From positions 5,468,537 to 5,532,536 of the forward strand of contig NC_058155.1 in NCBI RefSeq assembly GCF_011075055.1: 64,000 nt of DNA, read 5' to 3'. Shown here in pieces: positions 47,858 through 61,187 of the stretch (position 1 is its first letter; every line of letters starts with the position of its first letter). This DNA comes from Mangifera indica. Taxonomy: Eukaryota > Streptophyta > Magnoliopsida > Sapindales > Anacardiaceae. The position numbers and the translations under genes are program-made. Under the pieces are notes generated by a model. That model had not been told where the DNA came from and did no database searches. It saw nothing but the letters and a program-made list of their open reading frames with translations.

Positions 47858-49617
47858 ATGAAAATGTCTCCTGCTAGCAGGGCAGATAAGAAGGCAGCTG
47901 CAGATGCAGCCGCTTGGATGTTCAATGTTGTCACTTCTGTTGGGATTATCATTGTCAATAAAGCTTTAATGGCTACATATGGCTTTAGTTTTGGTAAGTT
48001 CCCCTTTATGTGTTTCTGTAAATTGTCTATCATTTTTTTATGAATATTTAGCAACAGTTGCATTTTTTTTTCCTAACATTAGCTCATGTTAGGACCTAGG
48101 GTTTTTGGGGACATATGCCCTAAGTCTTGGTGTGGAATAAGAGTATATAAATGGTTGTTAGGGTTTTTAGGCAGCCTTTGGGCTAATTTGGGCTGCTCCT
48201 TGAATTGTTGGATTGGGAGGCCTTATCTCATTGAATTGTCAATTTATCCATTTGTAAATCTCTTTTATCAACAAAATGATTTCTATTTTCTTTATGTGTT
48301 TTTGTTGAATTTGACTGGGAATCTATCAGCTCATAACATGAAGATTCTTATTTTCATCTGTCATCATTTTCATGTTGTATTTATGATTATAAGTTTTGTT
48401 TTACTCTTTTTTGCACTGTATTTATGTTTGATTACAATGCCTTGCAGCTACAACATTAACTGGTCTGCATTTTGCTACAACAACCTTGATGACGTCTGTT
48501 CTAAGGTGGATGGGATACATCCAACCCTCTCATCTACCCTTGCCAGAGCTTCTGAAGTTCATTATGTGTGCAAACTTTTCAATTGTTGGAATGAACATTA
48601 GTCTGATGTGGAACTCAGTGGGTTTCTATCAGGTAGATTTTCATACTCCAATTTTAGCTATTGGTTCTTTAAAATAGTTTGAGAATAACTTGTTCTCTAA
48701 CTTTTGTATTTAGATCGCAAAATTGAGTATGATCCCTGTATCATGCCTTTTGGAAGTTGTATTGGACAAAATTCGATACTCCAAAGACACAAAGCTAAGT
48801 ATTTCAGTTGTTCTATTGGGTGTCGGTGTTTGCACAATCACTGATGTGAGTGTCAATGCCAGAGGCTTCGTAGCTGCCTTTATTGCAGTGTGGAGCACGT
48901 CTATGCAACAGTATGTAAGTTTCCATTTCTTTTCTTCTATCTTATTTTCTCTTGTTTACGAATTCAATAATAGATTTGCCTGTACAAAACTCTATAAAGT
49001 TCTTGAGTTCTAAATGAGTTTGATGAATAATGTTTTCAATGTTTTAACTGCAGTATGTACATCACCTACAACGGAAGTATGCGTTAAGTTCTTTCAATCT
49101 ATTGGGGCATACTGCTCCTGCTCAGGCTGCAACGCTTCTCTTGATAGGCCCATTTCTTGATTATTGGTTAATAGGCAAAAGAATCGACACCTATGACTAT
49201 CAAACAGCTTCGGTGGTATGCACAACACAAATTTAATATTCTTCACTGTGTATTTGTGTTTTAAGAACACTGCTTAGTTCCCATTTGCATTATCTGCAGG
49301 TATTCATAATCCTATCATGCACGATTGCAGTAGGTACAAACCTCAGCCAGTTCATCTGCATCGGCAGATTCACAGCCGTATCATTCCAAGTAGTTGGTCA
49401 TATGAAGACAGTCCTTGTGTTGTTCATGGGATTTGTCTTCTTCGGAAAAGAGGGTCTCAATTTGCAGGTAGTTCTGGGTATGATCATTGCCGTAATTGGA
49501 ATGATCTGGTACAGCAACGCCTCAACGAAGCCTGGTGGAAAGGAGCGTCGCAGCCACTCGCTTCCAATAACAAAACAACAAAAAACAGATTCTGCTGAAC
49601 ATGATGACAAAGTCTAA
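47858..49617 (+). CDS. Nucleotide-sugar transporter, URGT (UDP-Rha/UDP-Gal) clade
   Basis: Golgi antiporter of the triose-phosphate-translocator/NST-KT superfamily that imports UDP-rhamnose/UDP-galactose for cell-wall glycan synthesis, if function follows the URGT clade. Coding exons: 47858-47993, 48448-48632, 48714-48914, 49054-49215, 49300-49617; 1002 nt, 333 aa. Ten hydrophobic segments are expected; several are visible ([31 protein letters not shown]). Family-typical stretches are [40 protein letters not shown] and GHMKT (261-265), the KT signature near the last helices. The C-terminal tail is charged and hydrophilic (about 35 residues after helix 10), without an obvious ER KKXX. The ATG at 47858 directly follows an in-frame TAG; a second ATG two codons later has a better context. 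The assignment to URGT5/6-like rather than UXT rests on the NSVGFYQIAK and [11 protein letters not shown] segments. Confidence 0.9.
48087..48328 (+). mobile_element. Solo LTR (242 bp) in the first coding intron of the transporter
   Basis: Sequence begins TGTTAG and ends CTATCA (imperfect inverted ends, TG...CA) and is flanked on both sides by GCTCA (48082-48086 and 48329-48333), a perfect 5-bp target duplication. It contains a TATA-like TATATAAAT at 48144-48152 followed by TAGGGTTTTTAGGCAGCC, and an AT-rich segment with ATCAACAAAATG resembling an LTR polyadenylation region. The size fits a TRIM or small copia LTR. It creates a long open frame (48086-48601) that runs from the LTR through intron into exon 2 in the wrong frame and is not a gene. 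Confidence 0.8.
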
Positions 49618-50690
49618 TTATTTATACAGGAGAGATAACTTGAGCATACGAAGGTAGGTGATTTCAGGAAAGTATTATTATAATCATTCTTGTTCATCAT
49701 TTGAGATTAGAGATCCAACCCTCTCAATTCTAATTTATCTTATTTCTTCTCGATTCTGTAATTGTTAGTTTTTCGGCATTTGTGTTGAATCCCATCAAGG
49801 GGGAAAAATATATTCTTGTTTAGGATTTTAGGTTCCCTACAAACTTTGCTTCTGCTTGAGCATCAAAAGGTACGATCACTGTTATTCTTTTTTCAATTTT
49901 AATAATTTCCATACGTATATTCGTTTGTAACCTTTATTTGTATTTCGCCGAAGTCCATTTGGTACAATAATATTCAAGTACTATTTATGCTTGAACAGAG
50001 TTTTTATACCAAAAAAAAAATTGTTGGTTGATCTTTTAATGAAACAAAGTGTTAAAAAGTTTAATGTTTTTCAAAGGGGGAATGACTATTTTATCCTTAC
50101 CTTATTTTGAGGCACTTTCTTATCTTGATATACTTTTAGAACGATATTTTTCCTTTTGTCTTTCCTCCAATTTTTTGTTGTTAACATTAAAATGGCAAAA
50201 AGATAAAGATCTAAAAAACATAAAGATCAACAATATAAAAATAATTTCAAAAACATCAGACGAAACATTTTTATTTTTAAGTTTTTACCCTTTTCCTTCA
50301 CGATTATAAGTATTATTAGTATCTTATAATACATAACACATATTTTATAATATAATATAAGTAAAAAATAATATGTATTATAAAGTGTATTAAATTAATA
50401 TAATATAATTATTGTATTGTACGATATGATACATATTATTGATATAGATTGATACATTTTTTAAAGAAAATAATAATATAATTAAAATGTATATACAAAA
50501 TTTTAAATTTTTAAAGGTATTTATAATATTTTTTAAAATAATGATATGTCAATTATATTTTTTTTATTATTTTGTTATTCAATTTTTTTAAAATTATATT
50601 ATATGATACGATATGATATTCAATATATTATACAAAAAATTAAATTTTCAATGCACAATAAAATATGCGATTCAACTTCCATGTTCTCTT
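49618..50690. other. 3' UTR of the transporter, then AT-rich intergenic DNA
   Basis: Balanced sequence to about 49980 fits a 3' UTR of about 350 nt. About 50290-50680 is very AT-rich with repeated ATACGATATGATA words. The open frames 50049-50309 and 50546-50737 have no recognisable content. Confidence 0.5.
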
Positions 50691-50693
50691 TTT

Positions 50694-52600
50694 TTATCTT
50701 CGCCTTGCTCCTGCCTGCCATTGTACCAATAGCTTAATTGCATATGCATTTCCCTTCTTAACCAACTTTCGATCAATTATGACTTTTGGATTGATTGGAG
50801 AAGCTTGGAAATGATGTTGCAGTAAGGGAGAAGCTTGAATGTTTGCATAGGCAGACTTGAGAGGGGAGAAATGGAATATATCATGGATTCTTGCATCTGT
50901 TGGTAGATTGAGCTTGTAAGCCACCTTCAAATAACATTCGGAATTTGAAATGGCATGGTCACTTGTTTATATGGTTGTAGCATGACATAAGCCCAATCCC
51001 CAACTCGCTATTGTCGATCACTACTTCTCCTATCAACCATTACCTTTATCCTTCTCTAAGTTGTGGTTAAGGTCCATAAAATGGGGGAAGATACCTGTAC
51101 AAAGCCTCAAGTGGGGACAACTATAAATTGGTGTGATAACCATTGGAACCAGGAGTGGGGAAGGTCTCTACGCATGCATCCAAGATAGTTCCTTAAGCAA
51201 CTATTGACCATCTCGATTTGGTCACTTTTGATAGTGTTTGGCAGTCTATATAGCCTATAAATAGTGTCTAAGAATACTTGAGCCCCTGTATGAACTAAGA
51301 CGGGGTGGCTAAGCCCCATGAAATGGACATACTTTATCAGCTTGTCAACCATTACCAATATGACTTGACTTCTTTTGGGAATCGGGTAAACCTTCTATAA
51401 AATCCATTGTGAGGACAGTGAACACCTCCTTAGAATATTGTAATGGTTACAATAACTTGGGAAGCTGTCTTCCAAAATTTATATCTTTGGCACCCTTGAC
51501 ACCTTCGGATATTATTCCTAACCCACATCCATGTACCTTTCCAATACACCATTGAAGCTAATCTCTTAACAATCACAGTGACCCCTAAATGGCCCTAAAT
51601 TAAGGAATCATAGCACATTGCTATGAGTTGTTGCTGAAGCTGAGAGTTTCCATCTATCACCAACTTCCCCTTCCTTCTTAACAGTCCATTATGCCAAGTG
51701 TAATGACTACGGATGTTTGGATCACTTTCCTTAGCTACTATTATGGCTTCTAGTTGCTCATCTTGTTTCCAAACCTCTTCAATTTTGCTTAGCAATTCAG
51801 CAGACAATATAAAGGTGATTAGATTGTCGAGTCTTAAGTGAGGAACTCTTGGTAGTGCTCTACAACCCCATTCTCTTTTCCTTTTTTGTACCTTATTTCA
51901 AATTCAAATTGCATTAATTTAGCAACCCAAGCTTGTTGGGAAGGGGTTATCAATTTTTTTTCTAGCAAATATTTGAGAGATTGATTGTTTGTTTTAATAT
52001 TAAATTGTTGGCTTCTTAGATAAAGTTCCCATTTCTAATAGCTAAAAAATTGGCAAACATATTTTTTCATAAGTTGACAACAGTTGGTTCCTAGGGGACA
52101 AAACCTCACTAATGAAGGCAATGGAATGACCATTTTGCATGGGTATTGCCCCCACAATCACTTTGGAAGCATCAGTTTATATAAAGAATGCCTTGGCGAA
52201 ATTAGGTAGGACTAATGCAAGACAGTAATCAAAGATTCATTAAGCTCCTCGAATGCTTTGTAAGCAAGTTTTGGTTGAGTGTCCTACAGTATTTACACAT
52301 CCCAGTGTCATCCTTCTTTTTTATTAAAACTACATGGCTTGAATATGGACTGACGCTAGTTCTAATCACTCCACAATCCAACGTCTCATTTTCCATTTTT
52401 TCTATCACATTCTTCTATAAAACACTACACCTATATAGTCTAATGTTCACCGGTTGAGCTCCCTCTTTTATGGACTATTTGATGGTCTTGTGACCTCTCG
52501 AGGGGAAGGCCTTTCAGCTCTTCAAAGACTGCCTTAAACTGTTTTAGTTAGGCTTCCAATTTTGTCCACTAACTTAGACCACTGTCACCCTTGGCTTGCA
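50694..52600 (-). pseudogene. Ty3/gypsy pol remnant, internally deleted
   Basis: Read right to left: FEELKGLPLERSQDHQI and PVNIRLYRC...GVIRTSVSPYSSHVVLIKKK (start of reverse transcriptase, about 52530-52300), then directly KAFEELNESLITVL, TDASKVIVGAIPMQNGHSIA and SLKYLLEKKLITPSQQAWVA (RNase H, about 52260-51890), the pre-integrase segment HYTWHNGLLRRKGKLVI (about 51720), integrase MDFIEGL and DKLIKYVHFMGLSHPVL with KSD (about 51400-51200), SPLEALYRYLPPF (about 51080), and the C-terminal chromodomain-side segment VAYKLNLPTDARIHDIFHFS (50924-50860). Many stops and frameshifts. The reverse transcriptase fingers-to-palm core with its Y-x-D-D motif, and the integrase segment that carries the catalytic Glu, are deleted. 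No LTRs recognised. Confidence 0.88.
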
Positions 52601-53370
52601 ACTCATACAATTGTACACATTTGCGACTCATAACCAAACTGGCTTGCATCTACATGCAGTGTTTCCGTAGACTAGGTGACTCAAATTCTGTCACCAGTCG
52701 CAACTTTAAGCAAGATGTCTTAATCAAACTGGGTTGGCTTGTGACACTCAAAACTTATGTATAGGAAACAAGGGGAGTTTTCTTGTCCAAGGGTCCTTAG
52801 TTTCAGGCTAGAGTCTCAACCCTCGCTTTACTTTGATTGGAGAAGGATTTTTGTCACTTGTCTGTAGTTCTCTGTTCAACGCTTATATCTCCAGATACGT
52901 CTGTACATTAGCTAGTCAAAAGATTCAGCATACAGTCCGATCACATAAAATAATTCATTTAAATTGTTTGTATGTATAAAATCAATCATCTAGAATCTAT
53001 TTCAAGGATTATCACTGATGTAAATACCCACAAGCATTAACATTCTGGATTTCAATTTAATAGCACCATCATCAGTTAGATCTTATCAAATGCAAAAACA
53101 TTCGTAATTGGAAGTAGCTACAACATTTCAGCTTATAGAAATGAAAATCATAGATAAAAGGATCACATCTGAAATATAAGTTGCAAACAGTATGAACAGC
53201 AAAAATGTAAAGACTGAGATGATGACTAAAGGGATAACAGTTCTCATGATTAAAAACTCATCCTAAGTAAAAATCAAATCTAACTGTCTTGAGCAAAACA
53301 TTCCCTCAAACAGAGACCAAACTCTGACTGCCCATATATATAATTGTTCAAAACAACTATATGGAGAAGC
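52601..53370. other. Gypsy-related sequence, then 3' flank of RPS18
   Basis: About 52601-52900 is balanced sequence, probably more of the gypsy element (gag-pol linker) but too broken to assign. About 53000-53370 is the 3' UTR/flank of the S18 gene. Confidence 0.45.
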
Positions 53371-55046
<1,676 letters not shown>

Positions 55047-55150
55047 TTTGAACGCAGAGAATGATGAGGAAGTGAGTTGAAGAGAAGCTCTTCGGCGTCC
55101 AGGAAGCAGAAGCTAATAACCGAGAGGCCGAATTAGGGGCTTAAAGTGCC

Positions 55151-55198
55151 TTATATACGATTCATTTGCTTCAATCTCGCTAGGGTTTTCTTTTGTTT
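55151..55198 (-). promoter_or_regulatory. RPS18 promoter: TATA box and telo-box
   Basis: Read on the minus strand, AAACCCTA (plus-strand 55191-55198) is the telo-box typical of plant ribosomal-protein promoters, followed about 35 bp downstream by TATATAA (55151-55157). The ATG lies about 105 bp after the TATA box, giving a short pyrimidine-rich leader (CTTCTCTTC) usual for ribosomal protein mRNAs. Confidence 0.65.
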
Positions 55199-55307
55199 AC
55201 TTTAAGACATTTTTACCCCTCTAGAGATCGTATAATACCGAAAATATTCTTTAAACTTTTCTCTCCCCACATTATTTGATTTTTATACGGTGGTGCAATA
55301 TTAAATA

Positions 55308-56170
55308 ATTACAAATAGACATATTTCCACCCAAGGTTTGATACAAATTCAATTTTTAATATATTAATTATTGAAAATTTAAATTCATATTTATGGGTTA
55401 TTAAAATTAATAGAAATAGTTAAATCTAAGGGTGTGTCTGGTTAAGGGCACTAAAGGTTATTTTGTTAATCTATCTTTTATTACTTATATAACTTTGTTT
55501 AGTTATAAGTAATAAAATATTATGATAATATTCTATTACTAATAGTGATGTGACAGATAATATAAAAGGTAATCTGATTATCATATTTACTTTAAGTATT
55601 AAAATATTATCAAGATAATCTTCATTTTATTATAACTATATATTTATATATTAATTTTTTAGGACAAAAATAATCTTATTTTCAATTAATATAATAAATA
55701 ACATAAAAATATTTTAAAATAATTATACCTAAGGATATTTAAGATAAATAATATATTAGTATTTTTTTATTACCTCTAACTAAACATAATAATTATTTAT
55801 ATATACTCAGTTTATCAAATTTTATCAAATATAGTAATAATATATACCCAGTAATCCTCAAGATAATCTATCTTCAAGATAATTATCTAATTTTAGTAAT
55901 AAAATATTTCTCAAACCAAATGCACTAGAGGAGAAAATATAAGATTTTAAAGTTTAATTATAAAGAAATTTGTTAGTTTTCTAAACTTAGAAAAAAATGG
56001 ATAATGTTTTATTATTTTTAATATATTATTAGTTAAATAATGATTTTATCCTTGAAGTTAACTATTTCTGTTAATTTTAACTGTCTTCGGGTGAGAGTTT
56101 GAATTTTCGATAGTTAGTATACGAAAGGTTGGGTTTGCATCAAACCTTGAGGGGAAATAGTCATTTGGCC
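55308..56170. mobile_element. Diverged MULE-like element with an inserted MITE-like segment
   Basis: Left ACATATTTCCACCCAAGGTT and right CCTTGAGGGGAAATAGTCATTTGGCC match the family ends. The interior from about 55432 to 55930 (GGTGTGTCTGGTTAAGGGCA ... TCAAACCAAATGCACTAGAG) looks like a separate nested element with GTGYNTGGTTTGA-type ends. Confidence 0.5.
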
Positions 56171-56204
56171 TTAAAATATTACAGTTGTATGATATAAATT
56201 CTTT

Positions 56205-56375
56205 AGAATATATATTATGATTAATGTTATATAGACAATTTTGTATACAAATAACGATATATTATCATATGATTGAGTAATTTTAAATTAAAGATAAAAT
56301 ATTATATAATTTTATAATAACATGTTATTATTTATACACAAAATTATAAATATTATTTACACACATAATTTTGTT
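56205..56375. repeat. AT-rich palindromic MITE
   Basis: TTTTGTATACAAATAACGATATATTATCATATGA and TATAATAACATGTTATTATTTATACACAAAA pair about a TTAAAGATAAAATA centre. Same family as 8868-9085. Confidence 0.6.
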
Positions 56376-57075
56376 GTTATATTAATGCATGATATAATCT
56401 GCCATATAACTTGTTATATTTATTTAATTCTTAGATTTCATGTTATTTTTACCCTTATAACAAGTATAGAAAATTTCTAATTTAGTTTATATGTACATAA
56501 AAATATTTAAAAATTTAAAATGGTGACATTTAGTAATATTTTTTCATTCAAAATTAAATAATATTAATAAAATAATAATATTAGGAAATAAAATTATTAT
56601 TTTATTTTTACTGTTTCATCTTATTTATTTTTCCTTTTGCTTCCACCCCTTTTCTTCTCTTTGTATAGATAAATAGAGGTATATAATTATATATTAAAAG
56701 CAAACTATAAATTTTGAAAATACAATTTTTTTTAATTTTGAAAAGTTTATTAGAAATTTAAGAAAATTTAGGGGTCCCTGAAGATTTTTAAAATGTTATT
56801 CTATCCTTAATAGTTTCAAAAATACAATTACACCTCTTTTTTTTTCTCTCTTTATATTAAACAGGTTTTTTCACCCAAAAAATTACTTGTGTTTGACTCG
56901 ACATCTAAGTTGAAAATCATAGGGATCTAATGATTGACTTATATCTAATATAATTACAAATATTTACATCAGTTACATTCCGCAAAAAATATTCAATAAA
57001 AATTTGTAACTCAAACACAATTCTAATATAAGTATAATGCATAGAACTTTTTTTTTTCCAAACAAACCCGTAGTA
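56376..57075. other. AT-rich intergenic sequence, no gene recognised
   Basis: Low complexity, no recognisable coding or element ends. Confidence 0.5.
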
Positions 57076-57290
57076 ATTAATATTAAGTAAAAATGAGAGT
57101 GAAAATGAATGTTTAAATGATATGAGAAGTGTATATAATGAGAATAAGAGTAAGAGAGTTTGTGTAGATTTGGTGAAGAGTAATTTTAGTATTTAAAAAA
57201 AAATTAAGGCATTTTTGTTTAGGAATAAGAAAAATAAACATTTTTGCTTAATAAAAAGGTAAAATGGTCATTTAATTTAATTTTTCTTAT
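57076..57290. repeat. Second copy of the MULE sub-terminal segment
   Basis: Matches 40110-40352 in order and spacing (GTAAAAATGAGAGTGAAAAT; GATATGAGAAGTGTATATAA; CTTAATAAAAAGGTAAAATG). No transposase follows, so this is a terminal fragment. Confidence 0.6.
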
Positions 57291-58489
57291 TTTTTTTTTG
57301 TTCATACCCATTTACAATTAAGGGTGGGCGTAAGTAACTTATTTTCAATTTTTTCATAATGCGTCTAAATATCTTTCTTTCAACTTTTTCTATTTTAAAA
57401 GTGAGTTTGGGTCTACCCTCACATAAACACAAGTCTACCCCTATTTAGAAGATGTAACTTACTTATATAATCATATTTGTTTGAATAATATGATCAACTG
57501 GACCAAACAATTCATGTTATTAAATTATAATAATATCGTGTTAGCTCAGTTGTCAGATTAGAGACCGTCAACTCTAATCTTAGTTGAACAAAAATTGCAC
57601 TAAGATTTTGTAATTCTAATTTAACTTGAATTACATTTAATTTAACTTAACGCTAACTAAATTAATTTGAAATTATTTATTGTTTTCACTTTTTAAGTGT
57701 TTTTAGTGTTTTAATTGTTTTCACCAAATTATTATAACTTACTATTAACAAAACATACAACAAAACACTTTACCTTATTTACAAATCATCTAAAAAGTTC
57801 AAAATAACGAAACCAACACATCAATAGTATTAATAACCAAATCTCATTCTTGAAATATAAAATAAAAAAATTATATAAAAATTAATTAAAATAATTACAA
57901 CTATATAGAAATGCAACCATATGTTACATATAAGAATTTCAACTTTTATTAATATTTACCATCAATATATCTTTAACTTGCCCTAAACAAATTCTATTAT
58001 ATTGACATTTTCTGAATATTTGAGTTAATTCAAATTATTTTTATATTGACCCAAAAACAACCTGATTTAGCTTCAAATTGTGCCAGATTAACTCTAATTA
58101 AAATTCGTATAAAAATTTCAATCCTATCCCAATTTTTTTTATTGTATCATGTTAGGTTGTTAGATCATTGGGAAAATTGTCACATAATTAACATATACTA
58201 AAGAATTAGACATACATAATTGTAATGATTGGATCCAAGTTTTGCCACTTGCATCCACACTTTTTTTTTTCTCCTCTAAATATTGAACGGTATCTAATAT
58301 AGTGAAAGAGGTTATGCTGGTAGAATTGTCTAATTCAAAATGATTTACTAATTAAATTTGAGTGCCTAAAATTTGCTAAGTAACTACTGTTAATTTTTTT
58401 TTATCTCGAAACAGTTAATTGAAAATTGTTGAGATAATTATTGCATAGATTATGTCCTTTCTATCAGTTGAGGAATTTGCAAATGAATA
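57291..58489. other. AT-rich intergenic sequence, no gene recognised
   Basis: No coding signal. TAGCTCAGTTGTCAGA near 57542 resembles a pol III A box but no B box follows. Confidence 0.5.
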
Positions 58490-59360
58490 ATGTTATATAC
58501 ATAATTATATATACAAATTATATATCATCATATGATAATTAAAAATTGGCCAAACGACTATTTCCCACCCAAGGTATGCTGTAATGACAAGTTTCCCCCC
58601 TTTAACTATGGAAATACCAAACACCTACCCATGGCTAGTTAAAAGTAACGAGGTTAAGGGTAAAATTGTCATTTTCTCTATAATATTAAAAAATAAACTA
58701 AAATATAATTTCCTTTTGCCCCCCTAAAGTTTGAAAACAAAAATTTTCCCCCAGCCTAAGTTTAAGAAAATGGCAGTTTCACCCTAGGGTTTGGTTTTGA
58801 AATCTCCGGCGACCTCTCCGGCTCCGTTGCCGACGGCTTCTCCCTCCCGAAGAATCCTCTCCTTCCGGTGATCGGTTTCCTCCCATTTGGAGGCCCGATC
58901 GTCGCCGGAAAAGCGGTGGGAGACGAAGAACTTCGTCGGGGAAGACGAAGTTCTTCGTCTCCCACCGCTTTTCCGACGACGATCGGGCCTCCAAATGGGA
59001 GGAAACCGATCACCGGAAGGAGAGGATTCTTCGGGAGGGAGAAGCCGTCGGCAACGGAGCCGGAGATTTCAAAACCAAACCCTAGGGTGAAACTGCCATT
59101 TTCTTAAACTTAGGCTGGGGGAAAATTTTTGTTTTCAAACTTTAGGGGGGCAAAAGGAGATAAAATTCTCAGGCGTTAGGGTTCTGTTAAATTTAACTGG
59201 CCATGGGTGGGTGTTTGGTATTTCCATAGTTAAAGGGGGGAAACTTGTTATTACAACATACCTTGGGTGGGAAATAGTCGTTTGGCCTTAAAAATTAAAG
59301 ATAAAACAACATTAATCATATAATGATATATTATTATTTATGCATATAATATTATTGTTT
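58490..59360. repeat. AT-rich palindromic MITE split by the MULE-like insertion
   Basis: Left half (58490-58557, TATATACAAATTATATATCA) and right half (59288-59360, AATCATATAATGATATATTA) are the two arms of the same palindromic MITE as at 56205. Removing 58558-59287 plus one copy of TTAAAAATT restores a continuous element. Confidence 0.7.
58558..59287. mobile_element. Near-perfect palindromic MULE-like element, 730 bp, perfect 9-bp target duplication
   Basis: Ends GGCCAAACGACTATTTCCCA on both sides (inverted); identical flanks TTAAAAATT (58549-58557; 59288-59296). The two arms mirror each other about a GGGGAA spacer at 58938-58943, each arm containing GACGAAG(A/T)(A/T)CTTCGTC at the centre, then CCTCCCATTTGG, CGGCAACGGAGCCGGAG and CCTAGGGTTTGGTTTTG. 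Arms differ by a few substitutions and small gaps, for example GACCTCTCCG lost on the right near 59060. A transcript would fold into a hairpin of about 350 bp. The paired open frames on both strands (60-83 codons) are the same sequence seen from each arm. Confidence 0.9.
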
Positions 59361-59485
59361 GTAAAATTTTTTGATTCAAAAACATTTCAATCTTAAAAAA
59401 AAAAAAAAAAACAACTATGCTAATTACTTATATCGAATTTTTAGGCCAAAAAAAATCTTTGACAAGACTCGATATAAAATTATAA

Positions 59486-60415
59486 GGCTAAAAGATTTAG
59501 GTATAGTAAAATTCCAAAATCTCACCTATAAAGTTTTAAAAACATAAACACTCACTTATCATTCAATTTTTATTAGGGTTAAAGATAAAATCATCATTTT
59601 TTTAATAACATTAAAAAATATATAATTTTATTAATTTTTTTCCCTAGATTTTAAAAACTTACATTTCACCACAACCTCAACTTTTTTAGTTTTGAAAAAT
59701 AACTTTCTCCCCCTTAGGGTTTTATTTTTTTTCCTTACATTTTATAGCTAGCTTCTCCTCTTTAGTCGCTTTCTCTACCAATGAGTTTCATTCCCTACAA
59801 CAATTAACCTAGAAGACTCTTTGATTCTAATAAACAAATCTCATCATTTGGTGGCTCTTTGGATCAACATTGCGTTGTCTAATGCGTCAAAACTGAATAA
59901 CAACGAAACCATGCATAATCAATTTTAGACTCTTCGTTGGCCTATAAAAAGCGTCAATTTGGAACAAAATTGATTGAAAACGAAGTAAGATGAACTGGCA
60001 ACAACTTCGATTCAACCATTTTAGAATGAATGAGATTCGATGAATTCAACCGATTCTACTAGGACGTCTATCATCGAGAGAGAATGCAGACAAAGAGGTT
60101 GTTGGCACAAAACTCGATCAAACAGAAGTTGGCCGAAATATGTAAGAAAAAAAATAAAACCCTAAAAGGAAATATCACTTTTCAAAACTGAAAAAGTTTA
60201 GATTAGTTTGAAATGTAAGTTTTAAAACTTGTGGAGATAAATGAAATAAAATTATATATTTTTTTAATATTACTATAAAATAATGATTTTACCCTTAACT
60301 TTAACAAAAAATTCTGCCATAACTCAAGTGATGAGTAAATATTTGAGTTATTAAAACCTTCCAGGTGAAAGTTTAGAATTTATCTATACCTTTGATGGAA
60401 ATAAGTCTTCTGGCC
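59486..60415. mobile_element. Diverged MULE-like element
   Basis: Left GGCTAAAAGATTTAGGTATA and right TATACCTTTGATGGAAATAAGTCTTCTGGCC, flanked by AAATTATAA on both sides (59477-59485; right copy one base offset). The core is richer in GC (59740-60140, TCGATTCAACC, GAATGAGATTCGATG) without long open frames. Confidence 0.6.
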
Positions 60416-61187
60416 AAAATTATAAATATCATAGAATAATTACTATTATGTGTTATTATTTTAAGATTTTGTTTAATTTTCATGAAGTTCTAAGCATTAT
60501 CGTGTTTGGAACTTTTCAGCTAAATAACCAAATAGAAATAGATATAACCATGTGAATAAGAAATATCACATAACAAGTCTTAGATTGAATCTTAAATTAT
60601 ATAAAATTCCAGAGAAAACTTCATCAACCAACTTCAGATGTTTATGACCATTTTTCAAAACTCCAAAATGGGCTAACTGCTTATTTTCCAAATCATGCTA
60701 TTATCACTCACAATTAGACCAAACTCAAGAAAGGTGGAATTGTATGCGCATACTGTTATGAACAGGGATACAAACATAACATATGCAGTGAATGGAGGTA
60801 GAAACTATACAGTCTAGTTATGCCTACTCATTTAAAAAAAGATATATAAAAATAAAATCCAAACTTCAAAAGTAAAACAGGCAAAGTGAAACTGCAGCCT
60901 ATGTCATTCACGAATCAAACTTGAGCAGAATCTAATTACCCAACACAAACATAAAACCTTGTCGTGGTTTTCTTCTGTCTATTGTTCTTTCCTATAAATA
61001 ATCATCCTAGGACCATTTTCAGAGCGGTATGATGATGCCGTGTGCCTAGAAGAATAGTAAAGTGTGTTGTTCAAGCCATATTTTTGTAGCCAATCGATAA
61101 TAAGGTTGATTTCTATCCGTCAGTCTAACATGGAAAAATAAATTATAACAACAAACCTGAAGTAGTAGTCGCCGAATTTATTTGCTG
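60416..61187. other. 3' flank and UTR of GIGANTEA
   Basis: About 60600-61187 is of mixed composition and non-repetitive, consistent with a 3' UTR and downstream DNA of the minus-strand GI gene. No other gene seen. Confidence 0.5.

Noticed and set aside
48086..48601. 171-codon frame [11 protein letters not shown]...
   Set aside because: Starts in a solo LTR, crosses an intron and enters transporter exon 2 out of frame.
57540..57610. tRNA-like segment TAGCTCAGTTGTCAGA
   Set aside because: Resembles an A box, but no B box, no cloverleaf and no acceptor stem pairing.
58762..59107. Four open frames in the palindromic element
   Set aside because: They are two frames seen twice, once from each arm. 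MIGFLPFGGPIV looks protein-like but is repeated by symmetry and is not recognised.
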